Of a stretch of 64,000 nt of DNA, positions 37,872 to 51,088 are shown in pieces. A program made the position numbers and the translations under genes. Each line of letters starts with the position of its first letter. The first letter of the stretch is position 1. This DNA comes from Gorsachius magnificus. Taxonomy: Eukaryota; Chordata; Aves; Pelecaniformes; Ardeidae. Below the pieces are notes generated by a model, which did not search any database, was not told the DNA's origin, and saw only the letters and a list, made by a program, of their open reading frames with translations. The stretch is from NCBI GenBank assembly GCA_034008185.1, contig CM067081.1:22567821-22631820 (forward strand), read 5' to 3'.

Positions 37872-40800
37872 AGTTGTTGCAATACTGTAAGAGAGGGATA
37901 AATCTGTTGTCCTAAATTATCTACACAGACAGTGAAACTAATTGGGAGTATTCAGATGTATTAATCCATATGAACTTTGGCAGCATACAAAAGACACTTA
38001 CAGCAGCTTCAAATTGCAGTGCCCAGTAACTAGTAAAACTCTTACTAGTGGGACAGTTTTAATCTCAAGGACCTCATCACTTCCCCTCATTTCCGTTAGT
38101 GCAAGGATTCCTTCCCATATAGGATGGGCTCCCACCAGAAGCAACTAAAGGCAGCACTGCATGTTTGGAAGACTTGTTCTTCCCCTCCTTTATAACAGGA
38201 GGAATTGATCACATCTTAGTATCTCTGAGCTGTCTTTTCTCAAATCATATGATTCAGGGAGAAAAAAAAAAAGATTTTTTTTCTGAAGTGTTACAAGGGT
38301 CAGGACATAGCAAGCCAACCCACGAACTCCCCTGCAAGTCAAGTTCCACCAGAACTTGTTTTTTGCAGGCCAGAATGGTTTGGGTCTGCTGTAGTAAGAC
38401 ACTGAAGCTCTTCTTTAGAAGAGTTTATTTCAAGTTGGAAAAAAAAAAAGCAGACAAGCTGTCAGCTAGACAATCAGCCACTGAGGTTTAAGAGTTTTAG
38501 ACAAGGGGAAATCTAAAATAGCACAGACATCTCAAATATATGCTTACATCATTATTTTATAGTAATGCACATCATTAGTGTTATCTCCTACATCAAAGCC
38601 TAATAAAAAGGCAGGGTGATAAGTGCAATATTCACTGATTAACACTACTTGCCAGCAGAAGCAACAGTATCTACCCTAATGCACAAGTTTCATTTTGGGA
38701 CAGAAACGTTCAGGCTAACAGACCAGGTTGGCTGAGCTACCTGCACTAGCAAGAAGCTCGTCTTCAAGTGTTTAATTTTGGTTGTTGCCTTTGTATGGAC
38801 CATCATTAAGACAAAAGTACATGAAAATGCATGATGAACTGCTGTCCACTGAAGCATGAGTCTCATTACTTTAGTTTAGTAAGATCAACTCCTAACTACA
38901 TAAGGATTTTTCAGAATTTCTAGCCTACAGTAGTATCTTGTGCCAAATTGCCCCAGTATCAGCAGGACTTCTGCCACAGGTAGGGCAGTGAAAGACTACA
39001 GAAACGAATATAATTGATGTTGCCAAAGCAAGTATTACTTCCACTACAAAGGTCTCCTACAGTAGCGCTCATGGCAGTCTTCACACAGAGTAGGCATTAG
39101 CACAACTGCTTACGCTCAGTTTAACCTAAAAACAAGACCTCGTGGGTCACATTTAATAGAAGTGATAGCATTTTTGCTTCCAAACCCTGTACCCTGGAGG
39201 ATCTTCCTAAAGCATGCAAACAGAAGAGGCCTTTCCATTTGTTCTCTATTCATGCAGTCCCTACAGAAAGAGAAACAGACTCCTGGCTATTTTTCAGTAA
39301 CAAATACGTTAGACAAAGACTGTTTAGAAACAGCACTAAAAGCTCTGTAGGCGTGATATTGTTTCAGCATGCTCTGATATTGTCAGGTCATCACTATAGA
39401 AATATGCCCTCGCTTTTCAGTGGACCTGCTGGCAAGTACAACTCAGTAAAATAGAGCTGACTGGAACAATTAGCCTAGAGAGACTACTGTCTAATAAAGG
39501 AAATTTAGTACCACATTTAGGTACTGTGCAAACCCAAAATAAGCTTCACAGTAAACACACAACATTGATTCGAAGATGACTTAAAAAAAATATCAAATCA
39601 AGTCACATTAAGTTAGCTAGCTGTCTAAAAGCTAGATTGCTAACTTCAGATTTAAAGCCATTATTTAATTCCAAGTGTCACCACAACTTAAGCAGCTATT
39701 GTTCTAGTGACAAGCAGGGGGGTGGTAGAAGTGAATACTTCCATTTCTCTCAAAACTGAACAAATATCTTCACAGTCCACAGAAACAATATGGAAAGCAG
39801 TTATTACAGTTCCTGAGCTCTACTTAGGTCAACCTAAAGAGACTTTCCTACCCTTCTACCCTTTTCTACAGACCACCAGCAGATGGACAGTGAGGTCTGT
39901 AGCACTGAGCAGAAGGCTAGACACAAAACTGTGGACAGCAAGGGACTTTAGAAAGTGTGATTTATCATACATGCCACCTCCAAGTCCTGAAAGACACCTG
40001 CTTTGACTCTACCCTCACTCAAACTACACAAAGAATCACTAAAAATATTTAGTCTCTTCCTGTTCACATACTTCTCTGGACAGAGATCACCAACAGTGGA
40101 AGAGTAAGTAGAAATGCAGAGTCACATGGGAATGCACACTGCTGAATATGGGCCAATATTTATTCTGCAAATATGTGGGAAAGCAGCTTTGCTTGCATGA
40201 AGCCAGACTGCATTTAAGCTTTGGCTCCAGTGTCTGAAAGTCACTTATACAGTGACTTTATCTAAAGAGAGCGAAGATCCAGTTTAACTCCCCTGCTGTG
40301 TTGCTATTGCTGATGTACGAAATCCATCATTATGGAAAAAAACCCACCCCACCCAATTTCAGGATGCCAGAGAACTGAGCAGGCAGAAGGGCACTAGAAC
40401 GCACTCTCTCACATCCAGGAGTTTGTTTTTTTCCATCCAGACATTTCATCTAGGCAAAATTCAACAGTTTCATTGCCCAGGGGCTCAGGCCCTAGGAGTA
40501 GCCCACGAAGACCAAAGATGCAGCAACTTCACATACATTGGCATAATCTAGAAACACATAATCAACACCAGGCATACAGTACCAGCTACTTTTAGTGAGT
40601 TTTAATGGCTAAAAAAAATCCTTTTATAGCTGTACCCAAGCCTTTTTCATGGTAATAGATTACAGTACCAGCAATAGCTGCACTGCAGGAAAATTAAGTA
40701 TTTGCTAATTTATTAGAAGTATGTAACATGGAGTTTTTCTTTTCAGTTAAGAACAGTATCTACCTAGAACTAAAAAGAGTTACTGGAGGATTAGTTTAAT

Positions 40801-43521
40801 ACGTGATTATACTTGTACCATTCAGAATGTAACAATACATCTCTTCTTTGAAGAATTCCAAAATGCTTTTCTGCAGTCAGGCAAGCGATCATGACAACAG
40901 AAAATATTTCTAAACATAATACAAACACTAGTACAAACAGCCACCATGTCTGAACTCAACCAAGAATAGAAATAAACACAAGTAGGGGAAGTTCTACCTA
41001 GAAAGCAAAAAGTACACTTTAGAGCAAGAAGAATGCTGGTCTACAGCATAAGTGAAGATAAATGCACGCAGCAGTCTACTATTCACATTTTCAACCGCAG
41101 ATCACAGTGAACACTACTTAGGATATTTGTGTTACAAGGGTCAACACTAATTGGCTATTGATACGAGCAACTCCTATTTCGGCAGCAGGGACTCACTAAG
41201 CATCAGTGAGAACCTCCACGCACATTTAGAAAGCACGAATTGCTCTAAAGCACAAGTGGCTTCTACGGTACCTATTTACAAGCCAAGAAAGCAGTGTATT
41301 TTGCTTTCACTTACAACATACAGCTGAAATTAAAGAAGAATCCACACTGCACCTACAAAACTTTGTCACCAGCAAGCATCCTGCAGACACCAATGGGACA
41401 GTCTGGGACTACAGCTAAACAACAGCCTGTTTCACACAGGACCTGGGGTGCTAGTAAAAGCCTTATTACAGTCTTCAGTGCTAAATTTCTAGTGGTGGTG
41501 CTTCTGCCTTATCGAATGAGAAACTATTTTTCATCAGTTTGCTTGAGTTCTCAGACCTTGTACAAGTGAAAAAGTGCAAACTGAAGGCTTCTTATTCATT
41601 GTCTTTTCTAGCAGAATTTAACTTTTGCCTGTATGGAAGAGAAGTCACTGAACAGAGGATTTTCTGGATACCAGAATGCATCTTTTGGGTCCTCCCTAAT
41701 AGATCAAGCCACCAAGTTCTGCCCTGGTGAGCAGCTTTTCAACAAGACTTCTGCATTCAAGATCCATTACAAGTATACAAGTAGAATTTTGTCCTCCTTT
41801 ATTGCTATTTCTGCCCCTGACCTCCCCCTCAAGCCACATACCCAGGCTGAAACTGGAGTCCTGATTCAGATGTAAATCAGACTTGCACCAAGACATACTA
41901 CCAGGCCTTGAATACAAGAATATTACTTAGAGCAATGGTTACAGCAGCGAATGCAACGTACTTAGAAAGTCTGGAGACAATCGCAAGCGTACTTCAAATT
42001 ATTTCACTTTTGTACTTCCTTGATCAAGAAACGAGAAGTTCTAACTACTTTTGCATCAGCATTAGTACATACGCAGTAAGTAAGGGGCTCAAATCACTTA
42101 ACTGGTGATATTTACTGCATGCACAGGGAGAAAGTTTCAGTGCGGTACTGTTATATATTCAGTATAAGCCTCTGATAGAGTCAATTGCTGTATTAATAAG
42201 AAACATCAAGGAATTGTACATACATGAAAGCCAGAAGATTCTCACTTTAAGCAAAATAAACCAGTCTTCCATGTGCCACTTAGTGTATATTAGAAAAAGT
42301 ATTCATGTTGTTAGTTTGGTGATCTCAGAAGTATCGAGACAGCATTCAAATCACTATCACGCCTCATCTGTATCTCTGCAGTTTTTACAAGGCAATATGC
42401 AAGTTTGTTTTCAAGCTATAAGATAAAGACTTCTGAGTCACCTCCCCCACCTTTCAGGTAATCACATTACAAGTCAAACTAATAATAAAGAGCTATGGTT
42501 TAAGCAATCAGGCAAACTCAAATAGCAAAAAAAATAAATTTTTTTTCAAGTCAAAGCCAGCAGCAAAGCTTGCACTTCTACTAAACAGTTATTTTCACAC
42601 TGTGCTGATCTGCTATGTAGCGAGCATATATGAGCTACCATGAGCGCTCGCAACTGAATCAAGCCAACAGCAGAAGAGTGAGAGGTTGGAAACATTAATA
42701 ATCCACTACCATTTTGTATTTCACACCTGAATTAGAAAGAAAAGCCAGTACTTTAAGTACACAGAAAGCCCTTTCCCACAGCACACTGGAAGCAAGGGAA
42801 GGAAAAAAAAGCTGTCTGGGGTCTCTATAGAAGTCTGACTACTAATGTACACTGTCTGTAGCCAGGGATGATTTAGGCTGACAGTATATTTCAATCCCCA
42901 GGTGCAGAATGTCCAAGAGAAGATTATAATTACTGCCTTTAAGTGGCACACAGCTGTGTACAGAGCCTCTGGCAGTTTTTAGAACATAAGTGTTTTATTT
43001 CTTACTAAATTTAATTTTAAAGTACAGAAATGTTCCTATTAAACAGATAAATATTTAAGTTATGTATATTGAACAAAATGAAACCGGTACTAGTTAGCTT
43101 TCATAAAACCAAACATAGTTAATACCACAACTACAGCCATGTTGGACAACGTAATTATATTTGTTCTATTTTTACATATTTCAAAGCTTGTAAAATGCTT
43201 CAGCTGAAAATGGAACATCATTTACCTTTTATTAAAGGGTCCAAAGAGTTACACATACACAAAGCTTTTCAGACTGAACACAGTGGGGATAAAAGCAGCT
43301 TCTAATGCAGACAGAAGAGACATGTTCCTACAGAAGGAATGACTGCTATGGCAGCGTAATAAAGAACGGCAACAGCCATATATATGCACACGTAAAGGAC
43401 AAAGCTAAATCCAGCCTACAACACACAAAGTTTTACAGCACTAGGTTTTGAAATAGTTCCTGACAGTTTGAAGAGCACAAAAATTTTTAGCCACTGCTCT
43501 ACAAGTTCTCATAATATGTAG

Positions 43522-43900
43522 TTTGTTCAGCCTAGAAAAAAAAAGAGGCTCAGAGGGGATCTCATCACCACGTACCAGTACCTAAGGGGTAGCTACAAGG
43601 AAGATGGAGACTCCCTTTTTACAAGGAATTACATGGAGAGGACAAGGGGGAACAGACACAAGTTGCTCTTGGGGAGATTCCAATTGGACATGAGAGGAAA
43701 ATTTTTCACAATGAGAACAGTCAGACATTGGAATAATCTCCCCAGGGGAGCGGTTGACCCCGCCACATTGGACACTTTTAAGACTCAGCTGGACAGGGTG
43801 CTGGGCCGTCTTGTCTATAGACTGTGCTCTTACCTAGAAAGGTTGGACCAGATGATCCTTGAGGTCCCTTCCAACATAGGAGTCTATAATTCTATGAAAA
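43522..43900 (+). mobile_element. CR1 LINE fragment, 5'-truncated
   Basis: Begins in the C-terminal part of CR1 ORF2 (FSLEKKR-like, shifted by a run of A) and continues with HKLLLGRFQLDMRGKFFTMR and RHWNNLPRGAVDPATLDTF. It ends in the 3' tail gagtctataattctatg. The reading frame is broken near its start, so no active product is possible. It is antisense to ATP8A2, in intron 2. Wording is close to the 37-kb copy, which suggests the same subfamily. Confidence 0.9.
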
Positions 43901-46004
43901 AATTCTATAATCTCACTTACTTACACTAGAAAGCCCAGGGAAAGAAAAAGAAAACAGTTCTTCCTTCTACATCTTCACGCTCACACTTTAAGACTTTTGG
44001 AAGTGTCAGTGCCTCACCCCACTTGGCTTCTGCAATAGCACTATATACTATTTAGAAGTGATATTAGGGAATTATCAATTTTACTTAAATTTTCCAAGAT
44101 TAAAAAACATTGCTACCACTTTTTCCTTATGCTCCCACAAACATAGGAATTCACTTTTAACAGACTCTCCTCCAATAAAGTTAAAAAGCTCAAGATGCTT
44201 AGAACATCTTAAAGAGCCATACCACTGACCTACCGTCCCTCACCCTCTGCACCTCCATTTCTTGAGGTATTTTGCTTAGTTTTGAACAAGCTATTCCACA
44301 CTACCCCTTAATCTGGAAAACTTCCTACGAACATCCACAAGTTCCCACCGTTGTTCAGAGAATCCTTGATGACTACCAAAAAACTACATTTGGAAGACAC
44401 ATGATTTAACAAACTATTTTGTTATCTCCTTCAGTTTAATTTTCCATAAGCCCTTATGTACAGGTGCTTATCCATTTACATAATGCCTTGCACTGTGGTA
44501 CACCGATGCTTCCTTCAAAAAGTCTTCAAATCCAACGGCACTGAGAAGTCCAGAAGCTAGACACAGTAAGAAAGTCCAAGGACTATACAGAACTGCAGTT
44601 CCTTGAGAGAAACTCTAATATACATAAGCAACTGAGCAAACAAACCACTGCTCATACTCCAGACAAGGCACGCTTACTCAGATACCATGAGCTCAAGTCA
44701 CTTTTGCCTTCGTTCCCACTGGGCTTGAGGGAAGAAAGCTAATCCAGAGGATGGAGAGAGAACAGCCAAAGCCCATCACCCTTTTAAATGTCAAAGGGAT
44801 CTGAGCTTTCTTACTCAGCAGAAGCAAGTTATTATAAAGCAAACTTAATTTCTAAATGACCCCAAGGAGCTAAGATCCCTAATCAGGTATGCAAACACTT
44901 CTACTTTCCCACCACACTACCTGCATTCTGTCCTACCCCTCACACACCAGTACTCCTTGTGACTCAGGTTGCCCTTGTTGGAGAGCAAAGCTGCAAAAAA
45001 AATAAAAACTACTGAAAAACTTTTACAGCTACCAGGAAACTGCTTCCCGACAGCAAGCTGGACACACCTTGCTTAGGTGTTTGTAACAGGCCCACCAGGA
45101 ACACATTCTTAGTAGCAGTCACACACTACTTTTTCATAAGATTAAGCCAGATCAGAACAGAATCCCTTCAAGAAAATTTAAACTACAGATTCTGCCAACC
45201 CTCCATTCCCTGCTTTTCTTTCTGTAAAGCAGGAAAAGCACAAATAGTCTACCCACAGAAAACAGTCAAACTCAGCTCATAATTAGTCACAGAAAAATAA
45301 AAATAAAGTGAGAAAACATCCAATATTGCTGCCCACATAGAAAAAGCAAGACACTAAGAGTATCTGTCATTTTTAACTGCTCCTAAACCACAGGCTTTCC
45401 TAGACAAGTACATAAGTCAAAGCTGAGGAAAAAATCCTACATAAACAAGTTGCTGCACTACCCGGAACACCAGCATCCTTCCAGAGGATATTCTTAGAAT
45501 TGCCTTTGATAATACACACAATAAACCAGCTAATGGGAATTGTTATTTCAGCAGGATATAAAGCTCCCCTCTTTTCAGAGAGGCATGCATTGTATAAACC
45601 ACTCTTTGAACAACAACCCAAACATCTGCATTAACAAATAGAAGCCTGCTAAATAACACTTGTCCTTAGTTATGACAGGAGCCATCTGTTTACCTGGCTA
45701 ACCCAGGGCAAGTGCAGCAAGCGCTGCCACAACCTGCTTATGTTAGGCATCCTTACACTCCATGTTTCAGTTTGCATTATTTGTGTTTCTAAACTGCAGT
45801 AACAGCATTAATCATACCAAGAGAAGTCTTAAAGACACATGCCTGCAATGAAAGGCTCCAAGTGCCAAAGAAAATTCCCTTTGGTCTTCAGTTAAAGGAC
45901 AAAAGTGGGCCACAGCCTTGTATGCACGGGGATGAGAGTTTGTAAACTCTGTAGTTATTCTTGTCCTGTTAGACTTACTTTTTCTTTTCTTCCTTCCTCT
46001 TCTA

Positions 46005-46122
46005 TAGATGGGGGGTTTTTTTTGGTTGCTGGTTTTTTTTGTTTGTTTGTTGTCTTTGTTGGTTTGTTTGTTTGTTGGTTGGGTTTTTTGGGGTTGTTTT
46101 TGTGGGTGTTTTTTTTTTTTAC
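46005..46122 (+). repeat. G/T-rich low-complexity tract
   Basis: About 118 bases of runs of T broken by G, GG and GTTT units (for example TTTGTTTGTTTG). On the ATP8A2 transcript it reads as A/C-rich with CAAA repeats. It lies in intron 2, about 470 bases after the exon 2 donor. Probably a decayed simple repeat. Confidence 0.85.
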
Positions 46123-46594
46123 ACTTAGTCTAGTTATTCTTACAATTGGATGCTGCTACTTTTCAACTGAATGTTCCATGGAGTTTACATCACCAATTCT
46201 ATCCAAGCCTCAGAATAGATTTTCACAGGTCAACCCTTGCATCCAAGAGTACTGGATTAGGTCCTGTTATTCTGGAATTCAGTAGCCCTACTACAGCTGC
46301 AGGTGAAGCTCTTTTCATGCATCTCTCACATGCAGCTCTCGTTACTGTTGACAGAAGCAGCTTACCCCCTGCTGCTGCTGGATCCCTCCTTGCTGCCTCT
46401 CCCCAGCCCTGCTCTCCAGACCCTGGCACCCACTCTGGCCAGCAAACCCCACCGCCTCGGCAGAAGCCAAACTTACTGTGTAGGAACCTGGGCAGGGACA
46501 ACGGGCAGGGAGAGGGACCAGAGCCCTCCCTGCCCACAGCTGCGGGGTGTGCAGGCTGCAGCCTGGAAGGGGAGAAGCGGGGATTGCTCCGTAC

Positions 46595-46739
46595 CTGACC
46601 CAGTTGTCGCGGAACTTGCTCTGCTGGGGCTGGTTCAAGTAAATGGTGCGGGCTGGTGCCTCGTCCAGATCCGCCGAGGACGTGGCTCCGGACATCTCAT
46701 CATCCGCCTTCTTATAGCCCGAGGGGGAACAGACGGGTC
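46595..46739 (-). CDS. ATP8A2: ATP8A2 coding exon 2 (N-terminal cytosolic segment)
   Basis: Residues 14-62 (145 bases): [15 protein letters not shown], then [20 protein letters not shown] and [13 protein letters not shown]. The acceptor is ccccgcag|GA and the donor is cag|gtacgg. The stretch GPV-S--GYKKA-DE matches the mammalian sequence upstream of the internal Met, so this is coding sequence joined to an upstream exon and not plain 5' [14 protein letters not shown] and KFRDN are the best ATP8A2-versus-ATP8A1 markers in the window. The exon lies at the edge of a CpG island. If transcription starts in the island, the frame is closed by TGA at 46770-46768 and the first in-frame ATG is 46695-46693 (G at -3), giving a protein 28 residues shorter. 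Confidence 0.93.
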
Positions 46740-47165
46740 CTGCGGGGAGAGCGCGGAGGGGAGGCGGTCAGAGAGGGGCTGCACCCGCCGGAGCCGGGCC
46801 GGCAGCTCCCGGCGGGGCCGCGCCGCGGGGAAGGGCCGGGGGCGGGCGGCGAGCGGCGGCTGCGGGCGCGCCCTCCCCGGTGTTTCCGCGGCGCCCCGCC
46901 CGCCGGGAGCCGGCTGGCGGGGCCGAGGGGATCCCCCGCCCCCGAGCTCCGCGGCCTCCGGTGCGGGACGGCCCCCGAGGTGGAGGGGGGACTGCGGCCA
47001 GGAGCCGCCCCCGCACCGCCCGGCGCTACCCGCCCGCACGCCCGAGCCCCCGCGCACGGAGCCACGCATCCATCCCTGCCCGAGCTCGGCACGGCCCCGC
47101 GGGCACGGCCCGCCCCACAGCGGGTGCCTCCCGCCCGGCGGGAGATCGTGCTCGGAGGTAGGACT
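46680..47165 (-). promoter_or_regulatory. ATP8A2: CpG island, probable ATP8A2 downstream promoter
   Basis: A sharp island of GC-rich, CpG-dense sequence in an otherwise AT-rich window, lying directly upstream of exon 2 on the transcribed strand. GC-box-like CCCCGCCC motifs occur near 46893, 46934 and 47109; I see no TATA box. Position and composition suggest a promoter whose transcripts start within the island and read into exon 2, using the internal ATG at 46695. The overlapping open frames here (up to 345 codons on the plus strand) result from the low stop density of GC-rich DNA and are not called genes. Confidence 0.75.
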
Positions 47166-50100
47166 CTGGTTTAGACCGAAAAGAGCAAAAAAACTTTGTG
47201 TTACGCCTACAGCTTCTAAGCTGAAACCTTTGGCTTACAGCAGTTGGCATCTCCAGCTGGTCTGGAGTGACTGGAATCCTTATGAAGCATCATTTAGCTT
47301 TGCATTACAAGAAAGCCAAAATATCACAGAAAGGAGCTAGCTATTTCCTCTGTCAAGCTTCAAAGACATTACCATGGTTCCTCGAGACAGATTTACTGCT
47401 TTCCCCTTCCATTCTGAGCCATGAAGGTACTTTACATTACTTGAGCTGTAAATGTATTAGATAAGAATACCAGTTTATTAAGTAAGCCATGGATTTACAA
47501 GCTAGCACAGGTGGTTCCAGACAACAATAAGAAAACATTTTGTAAGAATCCACTAAAAGTGTTATTTTAGGGTTATTTGAAAAGTCCATTCAGAGATAAC
47601 ACTGAGAAGCAACTGCTGTAAAGCCAAATCCAGCAGCTATTTCGGAGTCCTGTACAAAGCTAAGGTCACACTGCAACAAACTGATCTGATCAGACAGTGG
47701 CTGAAGAGAACTCTTGCAGTGAATAGAAGAGAGCCGCCTGACATCATGTCCTGCTTAACTACAGCTCGAGGGAAAAACTTCAGTCCTAATACAGCCTTAA
47801 TGCATTGAACACTTAAGCTCTTGCACATTACCGGTACTTGCCTTTTTTAAATAGGCTATAGGTCTAAGCTAACATCCTACTCTTACAACCCAGACTTACC
47901 AAATGGTTGATTCTTTATTGATGGTGCAAACAAGCTCTGTATCCTCTAGATGTCAGCCACTGGAGGGCAACATTACCCATTCCTCTTACAGCATAGTCCA
48001 GTATAGAAAAAAAAGCCAACCACTGTGCAGTGCTAGTAGCTGGCCAATAAAGCTCATGTAATTACCCAAACTAACATGCTTTCAACAGCAGTGTCTCTTG
48101 CCCAAGGCAAGTGTTGCACATTGTGAATTCCTACTTTGGAGACATTAAGCTGAACTTGTAAGCATGAGGCTAATTAATTGATTTCCTTTCATTTCACTTG
48201 ACACTAATCAAACAGCAAAAATATGCCAAATTGCTAGTATTCACTTTGTGGAAAAAGGTCACAAAATTCAGAAGTGAAAATGCAAGACTCTCCATTATGC
48301 AAAACTATGCTATTATAATACTGTATTAGGTTACTCAGCCTGAAGAAACTTGCCACAGCAGAGGACCACTTAACCTTGCTGAGGAGGTATTTTCCCCCCT
48401 CAGAAAAAACAGAGCTAAGAGCACTACTGGATACTTGGTGTTCTTTCCCATTGATTTCATGTTGTGTAACTGCAAAGGAGATCAAACAACAATACTCTTA
48501 AGAGCATTAAGTGCAAGGAAGCAGCTTTCATCTGTTTTCCTAGTCAAGCTCCCAAACAGAAGCACCATTATTCTATAACAAATACACTGTAAGAAATGTG
48601 AGTTTGGTCCGTCCGTGTCCCCCCCCAAAAGACCTTATGTTTTTCACTTTTTCACAACTCCCTCTGATGCTTGAAATCCTCCTGCTTACTAGTTCTCTTC
48701 ACTGCCAAGTATCAGGAAGCTGTCCCACAACTTTTATCAGCTGTATTGACTCAATCCCTAAAGTTCAGAGGTATTTAGGCTACTTAATGCACTGTGCTCT
48801 TGGCTGCTCTCTCCGAGAGAGGCACCCCCAAGGACAATAGCATTTGCCTTAATCTTTAGATGTACTGAAATATTTTCAAAGCAGACTTGTGAGTGGGTAG
48901 AAACAGCTGTACTAAGAAGGTTTTCATTTTTGAAAGTAGCTCAAGTCAGCTGCTTCAACTCTTAGTGGAATAAGCCTCATTTTGGAAGATTACCCAGTAA
49001 TCCTGCCCATCAAGAATGCCTTCCACCTCCCTCCCCTGTTACTAAGCTGATCACACCCAGAAGCCTGCAGACACAGTGACCTATGCTACTGGCTGTAGAT
49101 GCTCGCCTTCATCGTATGGGCCCGGGGCTTCTGGTGGGCAGCAGTGCCAGAGGCTACACCACCTTCAGAAGGCATCCTCCTCAAGGAGACCTGACCTGGT
49201 GCAGACCATCACTTCAGCCACATGAAAGCAACTTCACCTCTGCTCCCTGTTTGAGAAAGGCTATGGATAAAGACAACACAGATTTGACCACCTCCAGCAG
49301 CGGCAGAAGTTGAAACTGAAGTCTGAGCAGTTTGTGTTCAGCAGTGTATTCATTACTTCCCTGTGTCCAAAGGGATCAGACTCATTGACTTCACTTTAGG
49401 GCAAACCAACTTTTCACTTTGGGAAGGTTTCTCTCCCTGCAAGACCTGCATCTTCTCTGTTACTTGCTCAAGGACTTGCAACACTGCTATGCAATTTTAT
49501 TTTTTTTTTGATAAAACTATTCACACTTCAAGGAGCATGTTAATGGTAGACCATTGTACCTCATAGCCTGTTCGTTTAGTATGTTTAGCTACATCAGATT
49601 TGGGATCTACTAACTATTAATCTTAAGTCTCGCACATCCTGTATATAGATTACTGTAAATTCATTGCAAGTGTGATATTTAGAAGTCAGAACAATTTGAT
49701 AAAAGGAAGCTGATTCTACAAGAATAACCTAGCATGGTGTGCTAGTAGGGCAGCTCTGAAGATGTCATTTGGTTCAGCTCATATCTGATGTTGGTCTTCC
49801 TAGTCCTCTTCCCAGTATTCCCCCTGCCACCCCCAGAAATCACAAAAATACATCACCAGTGTTACCACCTACTCTGCTCTCAGCTTGGTAACTTGTATGT
49901 CAGGGACAAGGGAAAGTAGAATTTTTGTACTGGCAAAAAGCGGTCACAACAGAAGCAAAACGTCATTAAGTGATTATTCCCACTTGTCTCCAGGAACAAA
50001 ACCTTGAAGAGTCTCAGACTTGAGTAGAGCAGAAAACATCAAAAAGTAAACAAGAGAGCCTGACATAAAAATACTCAGAGGATACTTGCAAGCCAGTGTA

Positions 50101-50750
50101 CCTATAGGTATTCTGTGAAAGCACTAAAGAGCTAGTGCAGCAGCATGATTATTGGAGTAAGACACTATGATTACTATCTGGTTTTATGGAATTTAAACAG
50201 TGTCCAATAATCTCACTTCAACTCTGAGGCATGAGACACTTACTGCTGGAGTCTGTTTCCCACTGTGTTTTGCAAATTCCATGAGTCAGACTGGAGTTAC
50301 ATACTCCCTTTTACAGAGCCCTTCTTCAAGGTTCCTACTTCACACTATTTAACAAGTTTATTTTCTAAAAAAAGATGGGATTAAAGCTTGACAAAGATAC
50401 CAAGAGATTTTAAAGCTTTCTCTCATCGTTAAGAGAAACCAGGCTTGATGCCCTGACAAATTCACATTGCATTTGTTATCACTTGAAAGCAACGAATTAT
50501 AACTTAATGCTCTTACTTCACTGAGCCTGGAAAGATGACATTTTCCATGTATATCTGTCTCCTTAGTGTCTGTTCAGTAATAATCAGAGCTTCTCTATGG
50601 TTGAGTAAATAAAGTGTTGCGAATTCTGTAGTGTTTTTAAAGATGAGTCACTTGGGATGCTTGCCAACAGTGAGAAGTCACAAGAGAACTCTTACTGAAA
50701 TTCACTTTTCTCTTAAGTAGATTAGCCAGCTAGTTACTACTACTTCTGCC

Positions 50751-50836
50751 TGTCTTGGTGAGGTGCTTGATTGCTCTAACATGTTCCATTGTTAAGAACA
50801 AGCGATAATAGAGCAATTAAGCACCTCACCAAGACA
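50751..50836. repeat. Near-perfect inverted repeat / hairpin in intron 1
   Basis: A 28-base arm (50751-50778, starting TGTCTTGGTGAGGTGC) is followed by a 30-base spacer and then by its reverse complement (50809-50836), with one difference. As plus-strand RNA the odd position is a G-U pair, so all 28 positions pair. As minus-strand RNA, the sense of ATP8A2, it is one A-C mismatch. A further TGTTC/GAACA pair in the spacer could extend the stem. Size and shape resemble a microRNA precursor or a small palindromic transposon remnant. I do not recognise the sequence. Confidence 0.8.
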
Positions 50837-51034
50837 GCAAAGCCACAAGCTATGAGAAACAGCAGGTTTGTAATGGAGAAGTTTACCCGACAGGCTTAAT
50901 CGTGTCAAGTTTGGAACCTAAAGCAATACTAAGGGTCACAGCCAAGAGTCATCCTACTGATTTTGCTCACTGTTTGCAAGACTGGATCTATGTAGTAGGA
51001 GGAAGGACACTGAGCCAAAGAAGCTGACCCCACT

Positions 51035-51088
51035 TCAGCAGCGTTGGAGTATGGTCTCCTTTCCAACCTCAACTACTCTGTGATTCTA
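51035..51088 (+). mobile_element. CR1 3'-tail fragment
   Basis: The sequence ggtctcctttccaacctcaa, followed by ctactctgtgattct, is the typical last part of a CR1 (…GTCCCTTCCAACCT…ATTCTATGATTCT). Only the tail is recognisable, with the 3' end at the high coordinate, so it is on the plus strand. It is too short to assign a subfamily. Confidence 0.6.

Noticed and set aside
46303..47340. 345-codon plus-strand open frame and several 80-170-codon frames over the CpG island
   Set aside because: Arg/Pro/Gly-rich translation typical of GC-rich DNA with few stops; open in many frames at once; overlaps the real exon 2 on the other strand.
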